A stretch of DNA of 54,275 nt. It comes from Candidatus Zixiibacteriota bacterium (lineage in GTDB: Bacteria > JAAXHH01). The DNA is taken from the NCBI GenBank assembly GCA_016867335.1, contig VGJU01000003.1:1-54275 (forward strand). Direction: 5' to 3'. The position numbers were made by a program, and so were the translations under genes. The notes under the pieces are model-generated. The model saw only the letters and a program-made list of their open reading frames with translations, ran no database searches and was not told where the DNA came from. Of the stretch, positions 39,043-48,860 are shown piece after piece. Numbering within the stretch: position 1 is the stretch's first letter; every line of letters begins with the position of its first letter.

Positions 39043-41333
39043 ATGACCTTGCCCTGCAAGACGATATGTATCGTCTTTTTCTATCTGCTTTTGACGCCCG
39101 TTTGGGCACGCGCGCAGGACGAAGCGTCGCTCGAAACCGGAAAGACGCTCTATACAACCGGCCGATGGACCGAGGCGGAGACGGCGTTCCGCGAGGCGGT
39201 CGTTCGTCAGCCCCGGTCGGCGCTGACACACTATTGGCTCGGTCTGTCTCTGTATGCGCAGGAACGCGACAAAGAAGCGCTAAAACATTTTCAGCAGGCT
39301 ATAAAACACGATGCCAAACGGGCCGAGGGCTATCTGGGGGTCGGTCTGGTTTATCTGCGCACCCCCAAACGCCGGATCAACGCGCGCGAAGCCATACAGA
39401 CCGCTACCCGTCTGGATCCGGACAATGCCTCGATACAGTATACCCTGGCGCTTACCTATCTCGACCGGAGTCAACTGAGCGTCACTCGGGATTACGGTAT
39501 GTTTATAGACGGACAAAAATATCTGTAACGGGTGATAGAACTCGATCCGCATCACCCGGATGCCTATTACAAGCTTGGTCGTTCGTACGAATTTCCTTCT
39601 CTCGACTACGAAAAGGCGGTCTCGATGTTTTACCGCCAGATCGAGGAAACGCCTTCGCACCGAGAAGCGATCATCCATCTGGCGCGGTGTTTTTTTTCTA
39701 CCGACAAATACCGTGACGGGTTGGAGCAGTTTGACCTCTTGCAGCGTCTGCACGGAGATCGTCTGGATTCCGTTTTCCGCATCCTGTATCTACAGGTAGC
39801 GGCGGCGGCTTTTCAGGCGGAAGGACCGTACGACAAGGCGATGGATGCCTACGAGCGGCATTTTGAATATCTGGACGCCCGCGAGCGTGCCTTGTACCAC
39901 GATTTTTCGTTTGTGGCCTCAAGAAGGAGTTGAAAGAAGCCGGGCTTCCGAGTGACGGCAGGGATGAGTCATGGCGGGTTTTCTGGGCGGCACGGGATCC
40001 GAATCCGGCTACCGAGGTTAACGAACGACTCGTGGAGCATTATCGACGGGTGACGTTTGCCCGGACGCAGTTTTTTCGGGGCCAGTTTCCTTGGGACCGG
40101 CGCGGCGAGATTTACGTACGCTACGGCGAGCCGGACGACCGTGCCCGTTTTGTTGCAGTAGGAGGCGAAGGCCGCACTACCCGTCCCATCGTCAACCCGC
40201 AGGTGGACGGTGTCCGCGCCAGAAATGCCAACTGGCAATATCATCTTTTTACGGGAACCGGGGCGGTTGCCTCGTCCTACTCGTTGGTGGGTTTTAAAGC
40301 CGAAAGCTCGGTATATGTCGAACACGAGTTGGAATTGTTTTTCGTAGACCAACTTGGCGTCGAAAAATTTGACTATCCGCTCGAACAGGTTGGTTTTGTC
40401 GGGCAGGATACGTTTCATCCGAGAAAAATGGCGCAGGAACTTATCAAAAAGATGCCGAATTTCTACGACTACGGGGGCGAAACCCCGCTCGTCGCCGCCG
40501 TAGTCGTGGTTACCTACAAAGGCGAGGAGGGTTTGACGGAAGTCGAGGCGGAATGGAGCCTGCCGGTCGGGCAATTGGCCGTCGCCGAAGAGAGCGGCGA
40601 AAGGATGGCTTTGGTGGAAAGCCGTTTCGCGTTGAGGGACCGTCAGTACCGCTGGGTCAAGGCGATATCCGATACCACAGATCCGATAGCACGTCCGGCT
40701 TTTGTTTCGAAAAAACGCAAAGACGCTGTGGACGGTCCTTCTCATGTAGCGTCGATGCGGCTGGATGCAAAACCCGGAATTTACCGATCGGCCTTGTCGA
40801 TAGAGGAACTTTCGTCCCGCCGGACCGCGTTACTCGAAAATCCGGTGGACATTCCCGACTATACGGCGGATACGCTCAACATAAGCGGTCTCCGGTTGGC
40901 CGCCTCGATAAAGCCTGCGGATGGTCCGGGGCGATTTGTCAGGCAAGGTCTGGAGATCGTCCCTAATCCGTCGCGCGTGTACGGTCCGTCGGAGCCGGTA
41001 TTTCTGTATTACGAGGTGTATCACCTAACCCCCGACTCGACAAACCGGTATCGGTTTCACACCCAGATCGAGATCGCCGGAAAAACTCGAAACCAAGGCA
41101 TCCTGAAACGGACGCTAAACGGGCTGGGGCGCTTGTTTGCCCCTCCGAAAAGCGAAGCATCGATCGTCTATACCTTCGAGGACGCGGGAACCGATTCCAC
41201 CGTCTACAAATTTACCTCACTCGATACCGACGGGCTTCCGGAGGGCGCATATACGCTGATCGTAACCGTCATCAATCCGGTTACCGGGGTGCATACCGAC
41301 CAAGCGGCTGAGTTTTCGGTACAAAAAAGATAG
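39043..41333 (+). CDS. Second TPR-GWxTD protein, tandem paralogue, disrupted
   Basis: About 763 residues, same plan as the preceding gene: signal peptide (KTICIVFFYLLLTPVWARAQ), TPR units, and a GWxTD-type block SWRVFWAARDPNPATEVNERLVEHYRRV with FPWDRRGEIYVRYGEPDD. Two lesions: TAA at 39526-39528 inside DGQKYL-stop-RVIELDP (Glu GAA expected) and a one-base deletion near 39917-39921, where FVAS should continue KKELKEAGLPSD. ATG 39043 is chosen for the signal peptide; ATG 39031 is also possible and no strong Shine-Dalgarno decides. The shared architecture and shared C-terminal phrases show a gene duplication, with about 43 bases between the copies. Likely exported. Confidence 0.83.
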
Positions 41334-41350
41334 CAAAAATATAGAACTTT

Positions 41351-42565
41351 ATGGCTAAACTCGCACCCTCTCGTACCCCTGGCCGTCCTGCCCCCACTCC
41401 CGCATCTCCATCCCGCGTCTCACGGGTGGTCGATTTTTCCTTCCCGCTTCTGCTGATGCTGGCGGCTGTCACAAGTACGGTAATCGGCCTGATCTGGGAT
41501 ATTTCGTGGGACGGAATCATGGGCAAGGACTCGTTCTGGAGTCCTCCCCATTTTGGGGTAACCTTTGGTGTATTTGTCGCCTGTCTGGCCGCGTGCGGGG
41601 CCGTGGTCCAAGCGACGAGAAGCGGCGTGTCCAACGCCGTGCGAATCCGACCGTTGTATCTGCCGCTTGGCGCGGCGTTCGTGTTGTGGGGAGGATGCGC
41701 CGTTCTTGCTTCCGGAACCCTGGAGTTGTGGTGGACGCGCGCATACGGTCTTTTTCCGGATACGTGGTCCCCACCGCAAATACTCTATACCGCCGGAATA
41801 TTCGCGCTTTCGACCGGTGTTTTTTTCTTGTCGGTTTCCAGCCGCAACACGGTTTTCTCAAACACCGCCGAGGCGGGCAAAACGCCGTTGGGCATACCTA
41901 TTTGGCGGCATCACGGTCCGGTCGTCTGGTCTTCCGCCCTGATACTTACCTTTGCCGCCACCGCGACACTTCCATACAATCTGCCCAATCTCCAGCGCAC
42001 TGCGCTGTTTTATACGGTTTCGTGTCCTTTGTATACGTTTCTGCTGGTTTGGACGGCGCAGGGTGCTGAGTTTCGAGGCGCGGCGACGCTGTCCGCCCTC
42101 TTCTACACCGGGCTGTCGGTCGCGCTCGTGTGGATACTTCCCCTTTTTCCCGCGACCCCACTGATCGGACCGGTCTATCAGCCCGTCACCCATCTGCTTC
42201 CCCCCCAGTTTCCCCTGTTGCTAGTCCTGCCGGCCTTTTTTACGGATCATCTTATGTACCGCGTTCGCCGAGATGCGTGGGTGCTGTTTGTCTTGCTGGG
42301 TGGTGTGTTTACCACCCTGTTTCTTGCCAGTCAATGGCTGTTTTCCGGATTTCTGCTCTCCGACGGTGCGGTCAACTGGTTTTTTGCCGGAGGCGGAAAA
42401 CATTGCCCCTTATATATGCAGATCGGGCCGGAGCGAACCGAGTTTTGGGGACAGGACCAAAGTCCGCTGACCCTTGGGGCCGTCGCGCTGTGCGCGCTTC
42501 TGTCGATGGTCGCCGCACGGCTGGGACTTTATGCCGGGCGCTGGAGTTGCAGGCTGTATGGGTAA
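41351..42565 (+). CDS. Polytopic membrane protein of unknown family
   Basis: 404 residues with about ten hydrophobic segments (LLLMLAAVTSTVIGLIWD; LPLGAAFVLWGGCAVLA; LFYTVSCPLYTFLLVW; FPLLLVLPAFFTDHLMY; WVLFVLLGGVFTTLFLA). The first 25 residues are basic, Pro- and Ser-rich and cytoplasmic. Starts 17 bases after the GWxTD paralogue and is followed 16 bases later by a metal-binding-type membrane protein, so all are probably co-transcribed. WDISWDGIMGKDSFWSPPHF near the N-terminus is a candidate signature, since related hypothetical proteins accompany copper-type periplasmic proteins. No function can be assigned. Confidence 0.7.
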   Translation: MAKLAPSRTPGRPAPTPASPSRVSRVVDFSFPLLLMLAAVTSTVIGLIWDISWDGIMGKDSFWSPPHFGVTFGVFVACLAACGAVVQATRSGVSNAVRIRPLYLPLGAAFVLWGGCAVLASGTLELWWTRAYGLFPDTWSPPQILYTAGIFALSTGVFFLSVSSRNTVFSNTAEAGKTPLGIPIWRHHGPVVWSSALILTFAATATLPYNLPNLQRTALFYTVSCPLYTFLLVWTAQGAEFRGAATLSALFYTGLSVALVWILPLFPATPLIGPVYQPVTHLLPPQFPLLLVLPAFFTDHLMYRVRRDAWVLFVLLGGVFTTLFLASQWLFSGFLLSDGAVNWFFAGGGKHCPLYMQIGPERTEFWGQDQSPLTLGAVALCALLSMVAARLGLYAGRWSCRLYG

Positions 42566-42581
42566 GAAGGAACGAGGAAGG

Positions 42582-44156
42582 ATGAACGAGGAAAAAGGGC
42601 AGACATACGTCGCTCGACACGGGTTGGACGGAGGGTTTTTTCGGATCCTTTGCACTTGTTTTGGTTTTGCGGTGCAAGTCGGGGTCTCTCTTTTTTTCTG
42701 ATTCGCCGTATCGGCGCATGTGGGAAGCCCAAACGTATATTATCAGGGCAAGGCAGGTGGGTATGACTTGCGCGTGGTCGTACGTCCGCCCGAAGCCATT
42801 CCGGGACGCGCGGAGGTGACGGTGACGACGGACACGCCGGCAAGCCGTGTGACCGTCCTCCCTGCGCCGGCCGATGTGTCCGACACCGCATTGCCCCCTG
42901 CCGACGCGGCGCAGCGCGTTTCCGGGGCGGAAAACGTATTTAGCGCGGAAGTGTGGATCATGACCGAAGGAAGTCATGCGCTTAGGATAGCCGTCGAAGG
43001 GCCACAGGGTGAAGGTCGGACCGTGGTCCCGGTAAACGCGGTCAACCTTGCGCCTTCTCCCATGCCCACATGGCTCAAGGCCAGCTTGATCGTTTTGGGA
43101 CTGTTGCTTGCCGGCGGTGTTGCGGTCATTCCCGGAGTCATGACGCGCGAGGCCGGGCTTTTGCCCGGTGTCCTACCGACCGAGGCACGTCAAAAACGAG
43201 GGATGACGGCGGGGGTAGCTGCGGGTCTGGCAGCGCTGTTTGTCTTGGCCGGCGGATGGATCGTCTGGCAACAGACGGACCGCGACTATCGAAACAACCG
43301 GTTGTATCGTCAGTTGCCGATTTCCGCCACCGCGACCCTCGAGACCGGTGTCCGCCTATTGGAGTTGGAGCGACTTCCCGACGAACGCGGCAGCCGCGCT
43401 TGGCCGGCGCTATCGACCGACCACGGCAAACTCATGCATACCTTTCTGATCCGCGAGCCGGACTTGGACATCTTTGCCCACGTCCATCCCGTGCCGGGTC
43501 GAGACGACCGGTTTCTGTCGGCCCTCCCACCTCTTCCGGGCGGAACTTATCGCGTCTACGCCGACATTACCGGAGAAAACGGACTCAGCCAGACACTTAC
43601 CGCCTCGGTCGTTCTTCCCGAAGCACCGACCGCAAGCGCCGTACCCGACAGCGGAGAACCTGTGCCCGATCCCGACGATTCATGGCGCACCGGAACGGGG
43701 TTCGCCCCTCCGGCGGCCCTGCCCATCGCGGTATCCGAACTGCCCGGCGGCTATCGCATGACATGGGAAAACCCGGAGGCGGGTCGGGACCGTACACAGG
43801 GCGAACTTCGTTTTTCCGTGACGGACGCGACGGGGCAGTCTGCCGTCCTCGAACCCTATATGGGTATGATGGGGCACGCCGCCATCCGGCGGGAAGACGT
43901 AGCCGTATTTACGCATCTACATCCCACCGGCAGTATTTCCATGGCCTCGCAGGAAATACTGACCCCCAAGGAAGGAGGGGCGGATTCGGCGGTGATGGAC
44001 CACAGTATGCACTTGGGACACGGGGTGCAGACAAACCGCATTATTTTTCCCTATGAATTTCCGCAGTCCGGACCGTATCGTATATGGGTTCAGATCAAAA
44101 CCGCTGGACAAGTCATGACCGGTATATTCGACGTGGAAGTGCAGGAAGCAAAATAG
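42582..44156 (+). CDS. Membrane-anchored His/Met-rich candidate metal-binding protein, internal stop
   Basis: About 524 residues. ATG 42582 follows GGAACGAGGAAGG. A signal segment (CFGFAVQVGVSLFF) is interrupted by TGA 42699-42701 and continues FAVSAHVGSPNVYYQG; TGG (Trp) fits the gap. Then a beta domain resembling YtkA/CopC-like sandwiches (DLRVVVRPPEAIPGRAEVTV), two membrane spans (LIVLGLLLAGGVAVIPGVM, GLAALFVLAGGWIVW), and a C-terminal periplasmic part with metal-type motifs: DLDIFAHVHPVPGR, MGMMGHAAI, VFTHLHPTG and MDHSMHLGHG. These His/Met clusters suggest copper or another soft metal. Pairs with the preceding membrane protein. Binding is inferred. Confidence 0.72.
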
Positions 44157-44167
44157 GAGAGAGCCTC

Positions 44168-44668
44168 ATGCGTGCAACGTTTCACACTTCGATGGGAACC
44201 ATCGTTTGCGAGCTGTTTCCGGATGAAACGCCCAAGACAGTGGACAATTTTGTCCGGCTGGCACAGGGAACCAAGTCGTGGATGGACCCTAAGACCAGCA
44301 GGGCGGTAATGCAGCCGCTTTACAACGACACGATTTTTCATCGGGTCATTCCGAACTTTATGATTCAGGGAGGCGATCCGCTCGGTCTGGGGCACGGCGG
44401 TCCCGGCTATTCGTTTGAAGACGAGGTGGACAACACGCTCAAATTCGATCGTCCGGGGCGTCTGGCCATGGCCAATCGGGGGCCGAACACCAACGGCAGT
44501 CAGTTTTTTATTACACATATTTCGACGCCGTGGCTGGACGGAAAACACACGATTTTTGGACAGGTGGTGGAAGGTCAGGACATCGTGGACGCCATCGGTA
44601 ATGCACCCAAAGGGTCGAACGACCGGCCCAATCCACCGATTACGCTACATTCGGTGACTATAGAGTGA
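44168..44668 (+). CDS. Cyclophilin-type peptidyl-prolyl isomerase, cytoplasmic form
   Basis: 166 residues, no signal peptide; catalyses cis-trans isomerisation of Xaa-Pro bonds. Core residues are visible: FHRVIPNFMIQGGDPL (catalytic Arg, Phe, Gln), GRLAMANRGPNTNGSQFFIT and LDGKHTIFGQVVEG. ATG 44168 follows GGAGAG by 5-6 bases. It is the first of three cyclophilin genes in tandem within 1.9 kb. All three share the phrase KFDRPGRLAMAN even at DNA level (CGTCCGGGGCGTCTGGCCAT), which points to recent duplication or gene conversion. Frame intact. Confidence 0.93.
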   Translation: MRATFHTSMGTIVCELFPDETPKTVDNFVRLAQGTKSWMDPKTSRAVMQPLYNDTIFHRVIPNFMIQGGDPLGLGHGGPGYSFEDEVDNTLKFDRPGRLAMANRGPNTNGSQFFITHISTPWLDGKHTIFGQVVEGQDIVDAIGNAPKGSNDRPNPPITLHSVTIE

Positions 44669-44697
44669 CCATAGAGTAGGATATACGGAGGGAGTGT

Positions 44698-45315
44698 ATG
44701 AACCATTTTGTTTGCATGAGGATGGTCTTGGCGGCGCTGGTGGTCTGTCTGGCGTTTGTCTCGGCCTGTGGCGGCCCCCGCAACGCGGGCGATACGCGCC
44801 CGGCGCGCAAAGCCATCATCAAAACCTCCATGGGCGACATCGTGTGTGAGTTGTATCCCGACAAAGCTCCGATGACGGTGGATGTCATCACGGGGCTTGC
44901 CGACGGCAGCCGCGAGTTTACGGATCCGAACACCGGTGAGAAAAAGAGCGGCACACCGTATTACGACGGGATCATCTTTCACCGGGTCATTCCGGAGTTT
45001 ATGATTCAGACCGGCGATCCGCTCGGCACGGGGCGCGGCGGTCCCGGTTTCGCCTTTGACGACGAGTTTCATCCGGACCTCAAGTTCGATCGTCCGGGGC
45101 GTCTGGCCATGGCCAACGCAGGCCCCGGAACCAACGGAAGCCAGATTTTCATAACCGTAGCACCGACACCCAATCTCGACGGTCGTCATACGATTTTTGG
45201 GCAGGTGATCGAAGGACAGGAGGTCGCCGTAGCCATTTCGCAGGTGGCGCGCGACGGGGCCGACAAACCGCGTCAGGAAGTAAGGATTCGGCGTATGGAT
45301 ATCATCCGCGAGTAG
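44698..45315 (+). CDS. Cyclophilin-type peptidyl-prolyl isomerase, lipoprotein form
   Basis: 205 residues. The N-terminus carries a lipoprotein signal (MVLAALVVCLAFVSACGG, lipobox VSAC), so it is likely anchored in the periplasm. The cyclophilin domain begins KAIIKTSMGDIVCELYPDKAP, with catalytic FHRVIPEFMIQTGDPL, GRLAMANAGPGTNGSQIFIT and LDGRHTIFGQVIEG. Relatives normally have QFF where this has QIF, a conservative change near the active site. ATG 44698 has GGAGGGAG just upstream. It follows the first cyclophilin by 29 bases. Probably assists folding of exported proteins such as the GWxTD pair encoded upstream. Confidence 0.92.
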   Translation: MNHFVCMRMVLAALVVCLAFVSACGGPRNAGDTRPARKAIIKTSMGDIVCELYPDKAPMTVDVITGLADGSREFTDPNTGEKKSGTPYYDGIIFHRVIPEFMIQTGDPLGTGRGGPGFAFDDEFHPDLKFDRPGRLAMANAGPGTNGSQIFITVAPTPNLDGRHTIFGQVIEGQEVAVAISQVARDGADKPRQEVRIRRMDIIRE

Positions 45316-45430
45316 GCTGCCGTACGCCTGTGTCGCAGCAAAACGATTTATCCAAATGGTGTTGTCAAAACCCTATATCTACACGCCGGATGTGGCGGGA
45401 AATGGGTTTTATATCCTTATAGGAGGGATC

Positions 45431-46063
45431 ATGTTTCGTTTGTTTCGCGCTATGTTGTCCACCCTTACCGCCATCGTGTTGACCGTTACCGCGACGGCGC
45501 AGACCTCTCAGCCGTCCGCATCGTCGGCCAAAGTCCACGGGCCTGGGTTATACGCGATTTTCCAGACCAACATGGGAACGGTGGTTTGCAAACTCTACGA
45601 CACGATGGCCCCCCAAACGGTAGAAAATTTTGTAGGATTGGCGGAAGGCACGAAAGAGTTTATCGACTCCAAAACGGGGCAGAAGGCCAAGCGCCGGTAT
45701 TATGACGGGACGCTTTTTCACCGTGTCATCGCCAACTTTATGATTCAGGGCGGCGATCCCACCGCCACGGGGCGCGGAGGGCCGGGGTACAACATTCCCG
45801 ACGAGATCAAAGCCAGTCTCAAGTTTGACCGTCCGGGGCGTCTGGCCATGGCCAATACCGGTCAGCGCAATACGGGCGGGAGTCAGTTTTTTATCACGCA
45901 CGGTCCGCGATCGTATTTGGACGGTGGGTATACGATTTTCGGGCAAGTGGTGGAAGGGCAGGAGGTCGTCAACGGTATCGGCCGCACCCAGACGGGGGCG
46001 CAGGATCGGCCTGTCAAGGATGTGGTGCTGCAGAAGGTGACCATCGAACGGGTTGCGGAATAG
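45431..46063 (+). CDS. Cyclophilin-type peptidyl-prolyl isomerase, secreted form
   Basis: 210 residues with a cleavable signal peptide (MFRLFRAMLSTLTAIVLTVTATAQ), so periplasmic. Cyclophilin motifs: MGTVVCKLYDTMAPQTVENF, FHRVIANFMIQGGDPT, RLAMANTGQRNTGGSQFFIT and LDGGYTIFGQVVEG. ATG 45431 follows AGGAGGG; an earlier in-frame ATG at 45356 has no ribosome-binding site and would bury the signal peptide. Third in the tandem set, 115 bases after the second. Having one cytoplasmic and two exported forms side by side suggests division of labour by location. Confidence 0.92.
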   Translation: MFRLFRAMLSTLTAIVLTVTATAQTSQPSASSAKVHGPGLYAIFQTNMGTVVCKLYDTMAPQTVENFVGLAEGTKEFIDSKTGQKAKRRYYDGTLFHRVIANFMIQGGDPTATGRGGPGYNIPDEIKASLKFDRPGRLAMANTGQRNTGGSQFFITHGPRSYLDGGYTIFGQVVEGQEVVNGIGRTQTGAQDRPVKDVVLQKVTIERVAE

Positions 46064-46150
46064 GCTGCGACTCGAACGACGGTCGAGTATGCAAAAACGG
46101 AGAAGGTGTGACGTCCGGGATCGGACGGGATAAAGACGGGGGTAAGACGG

Positions 46151-47131
46151 CTATATCACCAGCTTGACCGTTCGGTCCAGACTGGCGGTTCCGAGGATAC
46201 GGCGGTCCGGGCTGAAGACGACGGACGTGATGACGTCGGTGTGTTAGAATACGCGGGAATACACGCTTCTGTCTTTGGCGGACCATAGAAAAACGGCGCG
46301 ACCATGTCCGCAACTGGCGACGATATCGCCGTCCGGCCCGAAATCGACCGAGGTTACGGCTCCTTGGTGTTCTTTGGCCAAAGCGATCAGGGCTTTTTGG
46401 ACGTTTCCCTTCTCCATTTCTTTGACCGACCAGAATGACTCGCTGCCGTTTTCGCTTCCGGGTACGATGATTTTGCCGTCCGGAGAAAGGGCAAGCGAGG
46501 TGGCGGGTGTGTTACCCGGAAGGGTTATGACAAACTTTTCCTTGGTGTTTTTGAGATCCCACACGCGGATCGTTCCATCGGCGCCCGCGCTTGCCAATAC
46601 TTTGTCGTCGGCGCTGAACGCTACATCGGTAACTCGGTCGGTATGACCGAATAGCGAGATCAGTGACATTCCCTTTCCTACGGACCAGAGTCTCACGGTT
46701 CGATTTGCGCTTCCGCTTACGAGCACGCTTCCGTCCGGACTGAATGCCAGCGAGGTTACGGCTTCGCCGTGGCCGGCAAGGGTAAAAAGTTCTGCCCCGT
46801 CAATTTCGGACCACAGCCTGATGGTCTTGTCCGCGCTACCACTGGCGATGATTTTGCCGGAGGGGCTGATGGCAACGGTCAGTACGGCATCGCGATGACC
46901 GACCAGCGTTCTTTTGAGTTTTCCGGCAGGTACTTCCCACAGTTTTACCGTTTTGTCGAAACTGCCGCTTGCCACGAAATTGGCGGCTGGGCTAAACGCG
47001 ATGGAGCTGACGCCCCGGACGTGTTGCTCGAAGCTTTTCCACATATACCCTTGCAGTTTTTCCGCATCGGCACGCAGGGGACTTACCGCAAGGCACGCCG
47101 CCAGTCCAAGAGATAGCCAACGCATGGTCAT
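46151..47131 (-). CDS. Exported seven-bladed WD40 beta-propeller protein, internal stop
   Basis: About 326 residues. ATG 47131 follows AGGAG by 7 bases; signal peptide [20 protein letters not shown]. Seven WD40 units can be counted, each with the S-x-AFSP and LW pattern (for example [42 protein letters not shown]). A TAA at 46244-46246 interrupts SRVF[19 protein letters not shown]; the seventh blade lies entirely beyond it and ends in RTVKLVI at TAG 46151-46153. A full propeller needs read-through, so the TAA (perhaps GAA) is probably not native. Acts as a binding scaffold in the periplasm; partner unknown. Confidence 0.85.
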
Positions 47132-47188
47132 GAGTATTCTCCTAAGATAGTTACCGTTATGATATAGCATTTTTCCATCTCAGGGAAA

Positions 47189-47391
47189 CTATTTGTTTAT
47201 TTTTTGACGCAGTTCCCACAAAATCAGCGTGATGGCAAACATCAACGCCATATAGGTAAACGACAAAAATCCTCTTGGCGTGATATCGAACAAAAAGACG
47301 GGCACAGGATGCCTATGGAGGTCAAGATGCCCAGTAGAAGGCTCAAAAAGGCACCTGCCATAAACACCACGGTAAGATGAGAGAGTTTCAT
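47189..47391 (-). CDS. Small two-TM membrane protein, frameshifted
   Basis: From ATG 47391 (AAGGGG 7 bases upstream) the frame gives MKLSHLTVVFMAGAFLSLLL, one membrane helix, then loses coherence. Shifting one base near 47310-47320 restores HPVPVFLFDITPRGFLSFTY and a second helix MALMFAITLILWEL, ending at TAG 47189. The reconstructed protein has about 67 residues. No family recognised. It lies 18 bases after the MFS transporter stop, so it may be its operon partner. Confidence 0.5.
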
Positions 47392-47409
47392 CGCGCACCC
47401 CTTCTGCGG

Positions 47410-48639
47410 TCAGGTTTTTGTAAGAGGAGTACGCCGGGTAAGATAAGCCCAGAGCGCCGCAACCGCCACACCGAAAATGCCTACGATCAAAGACACCGGG
47501 CGCGGGGTCGCGGTTTCGAGCAACAGCCCGGCGCTTACGGTAGATAACGCGAACGAAAGAGTAAACAGGCCGCCATCGGCGGCGAGTACACGGCCCCGAA
47601 ACTCTTCATGGACCACCCGTTGCAGACCCAGTGAGGAGAAGACCCACATAACCATGCTGCCACAGGTGGACATCATGATAAAAAAGGCGGCTACCCAGAT
47701 GGATGAAGCAAAAGCCACGCCTACGAACGACAGCCCGTACCCGATCAGACCTACCAGAATACCGCGACGCAGATCTGGCAATCCTGGGGAGACGAACCAT
47801 TTCATGGCAAGGGTTCCGAGCAAGGTTCCTGCGCCCCTTGCGGTATACAGAATGGCGATGCCCGTATCGCCTGCCCGGAATACCTGACCGCCGAACAAGG
47901 CATACAAAAGCACTGCCGACCCCCCGGCCAATCCCCAAGTGGCTTTGACCGGCAAAAAAACGCGTGTGGAGGAATCTTTCCCAATATAATGAAGTCCGGC
48001 TGCAAAGTCCGAAAAAAAATGCACGGGTTGTCCGGTTCCGCTGGCTTTGGGAATCACGGCGCGCAACACGAAAAAGGCGGAGATAAGAAAACTCAGCGCA
48101 TTCGCTTGAAACGCCGCTTCGCGTCCGAAACCGGCGGCCACCAACCCACCGAGCGCCGAGCCGATGGTCAGCATGAGACCCCACGTCGCGCTGGACAGGG
48201 CGTTGGCCGTCAGTAGTTCCTCGTCACGCGCAATGTCGGGCAACGCCGCGTTTTTCGCCGCGTCGAAAAAGGGAGAAAGACCCGATAGAAAAGCAGCGCT
48301 TAGAAAAACGATCCAAAGGTCTTCTACGGTGACGGCAAACAGAAACCCTGTGGCCGCGGCCGCTCGAAAAAGATCCGATAGGATCATTACCTTTTTCCGG
48401 TCGAAGCGATCTGCCACGACACCCGCGACAGGCGCCATGAGAAACGATGGCAGCATCTGACACAGCGACATCAGGCTGAGCATAAGACCGGAATTTGTCA
48501 GTTCGAGCGTAAGTCCGAGTACAGCGATGCTGCTAAACCAGTCGCCCGTGTTCGAAACGGCCTGAGACAGCCATAATTGACGGTAGTTGCCATTCCGGCG
48601 CAACAACCGAATATAAGATGGCCCTTTGGCGTCAGACAC
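47410..48639 (-). CDS. MFS transporter (MFS_3/EntS-like)
   Basis: 409 residues, about twelve membrane helices. MFS motif A-like loop GVVADRFDRKKVMILSD between TM2 and TM3; N-terminal NGNYRQLWLSQAVSNTGDWFSS is typical of the EntS-type exporters (major facilitator subfamily 3). Substrates of such proteins range from siderophores to drugs and cannot be set here. Start GTG 48639 (no good Shine-Dalgarno); an alternative is unlikely because the conserved N-terminus starts close by. Followed by a small membrane protein and the WD40 gene on the same strand. Intact frame. Confidence 0.87.
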   Translation of the reverse strand: MSDAKGPSYIRLLRRNGNYRQLWLSQAVSNTGDWFSSIAVLGLTLELTNSGLMLSLMSLCQMLPSFLMAPVAGVVADRFDRKKVMILSDLFRAAAATGFLFAVTVEDLWIVFLSAAFLSGLSPFFDAAKNAALPDIARDEELLTANALSSATWGLMLTIGSALGGLVAAGFGREAAFQANALSFLISAFFVLRAVIPKASGTGQPVHFFSDFAAGLHYIGKDSSTRVFLPVKATWGLAGGSAVLLYALFGGQVFRAGDTGIAILYTARGAGTLLGTLAMKWFVSPGLPDLRRGILVGLIGYGLSFVGVAFASSIWVAAFFIMMSTCGSMVMWVFSSLGLQRVVHEEFRGRVLAADGGLFTLSFALSTVSAGLLLETATPRPVSLIVGIFGVAVAALWAYLTRRTPLTKT

Positions 48640-48682
48640 GTTTGCGCCGTTCTGTGTGGCGCGGTTGGGCGATACTCATTTG

Positions 48683-48704
48683 GGATGTTGGATGTTGGAT
48701 GTTG
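48683..48704. repeat. Short tandem repeat GGATGTT x3
   Basis: Three head-to-tail copies of GGATGTT in the divergent intergenic region between the MFS gene and the small cysteine protein. Too short to say more; it may be a slippage tract. Confidence 0.6.
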
Positions 48705-48777
48705 TATTGATTTCCTTTTGAGAATATAGAACAGACGAGTGGTGGGGTCAAGGCACTCGCCACGTTCGGTTATCGTC

Positions 48778-48807
48778 TTGACAAGACGGGTGTTCGAGGG
48801 ATATTGT
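48778..48807 (+). promoter_or_regulatory. Strong -35 promoter upstream of the small cysteine protein
   Basis: A perfect TTGACA (48778-48783), 18-base spacer and TATTGT (48802-48807, 4 of 6 matches). Predicted transcription start near 48814, giving a leader of about 45 bases before ATG 48861 with its GGAGGG ribosome-binding site. Confidence 0.5.
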
Positions 48808-48860
48808 CACTCTCGTCTCAATCGGCATACAGGAAGCGAAACACAGGGCAGGAGGGCGAA

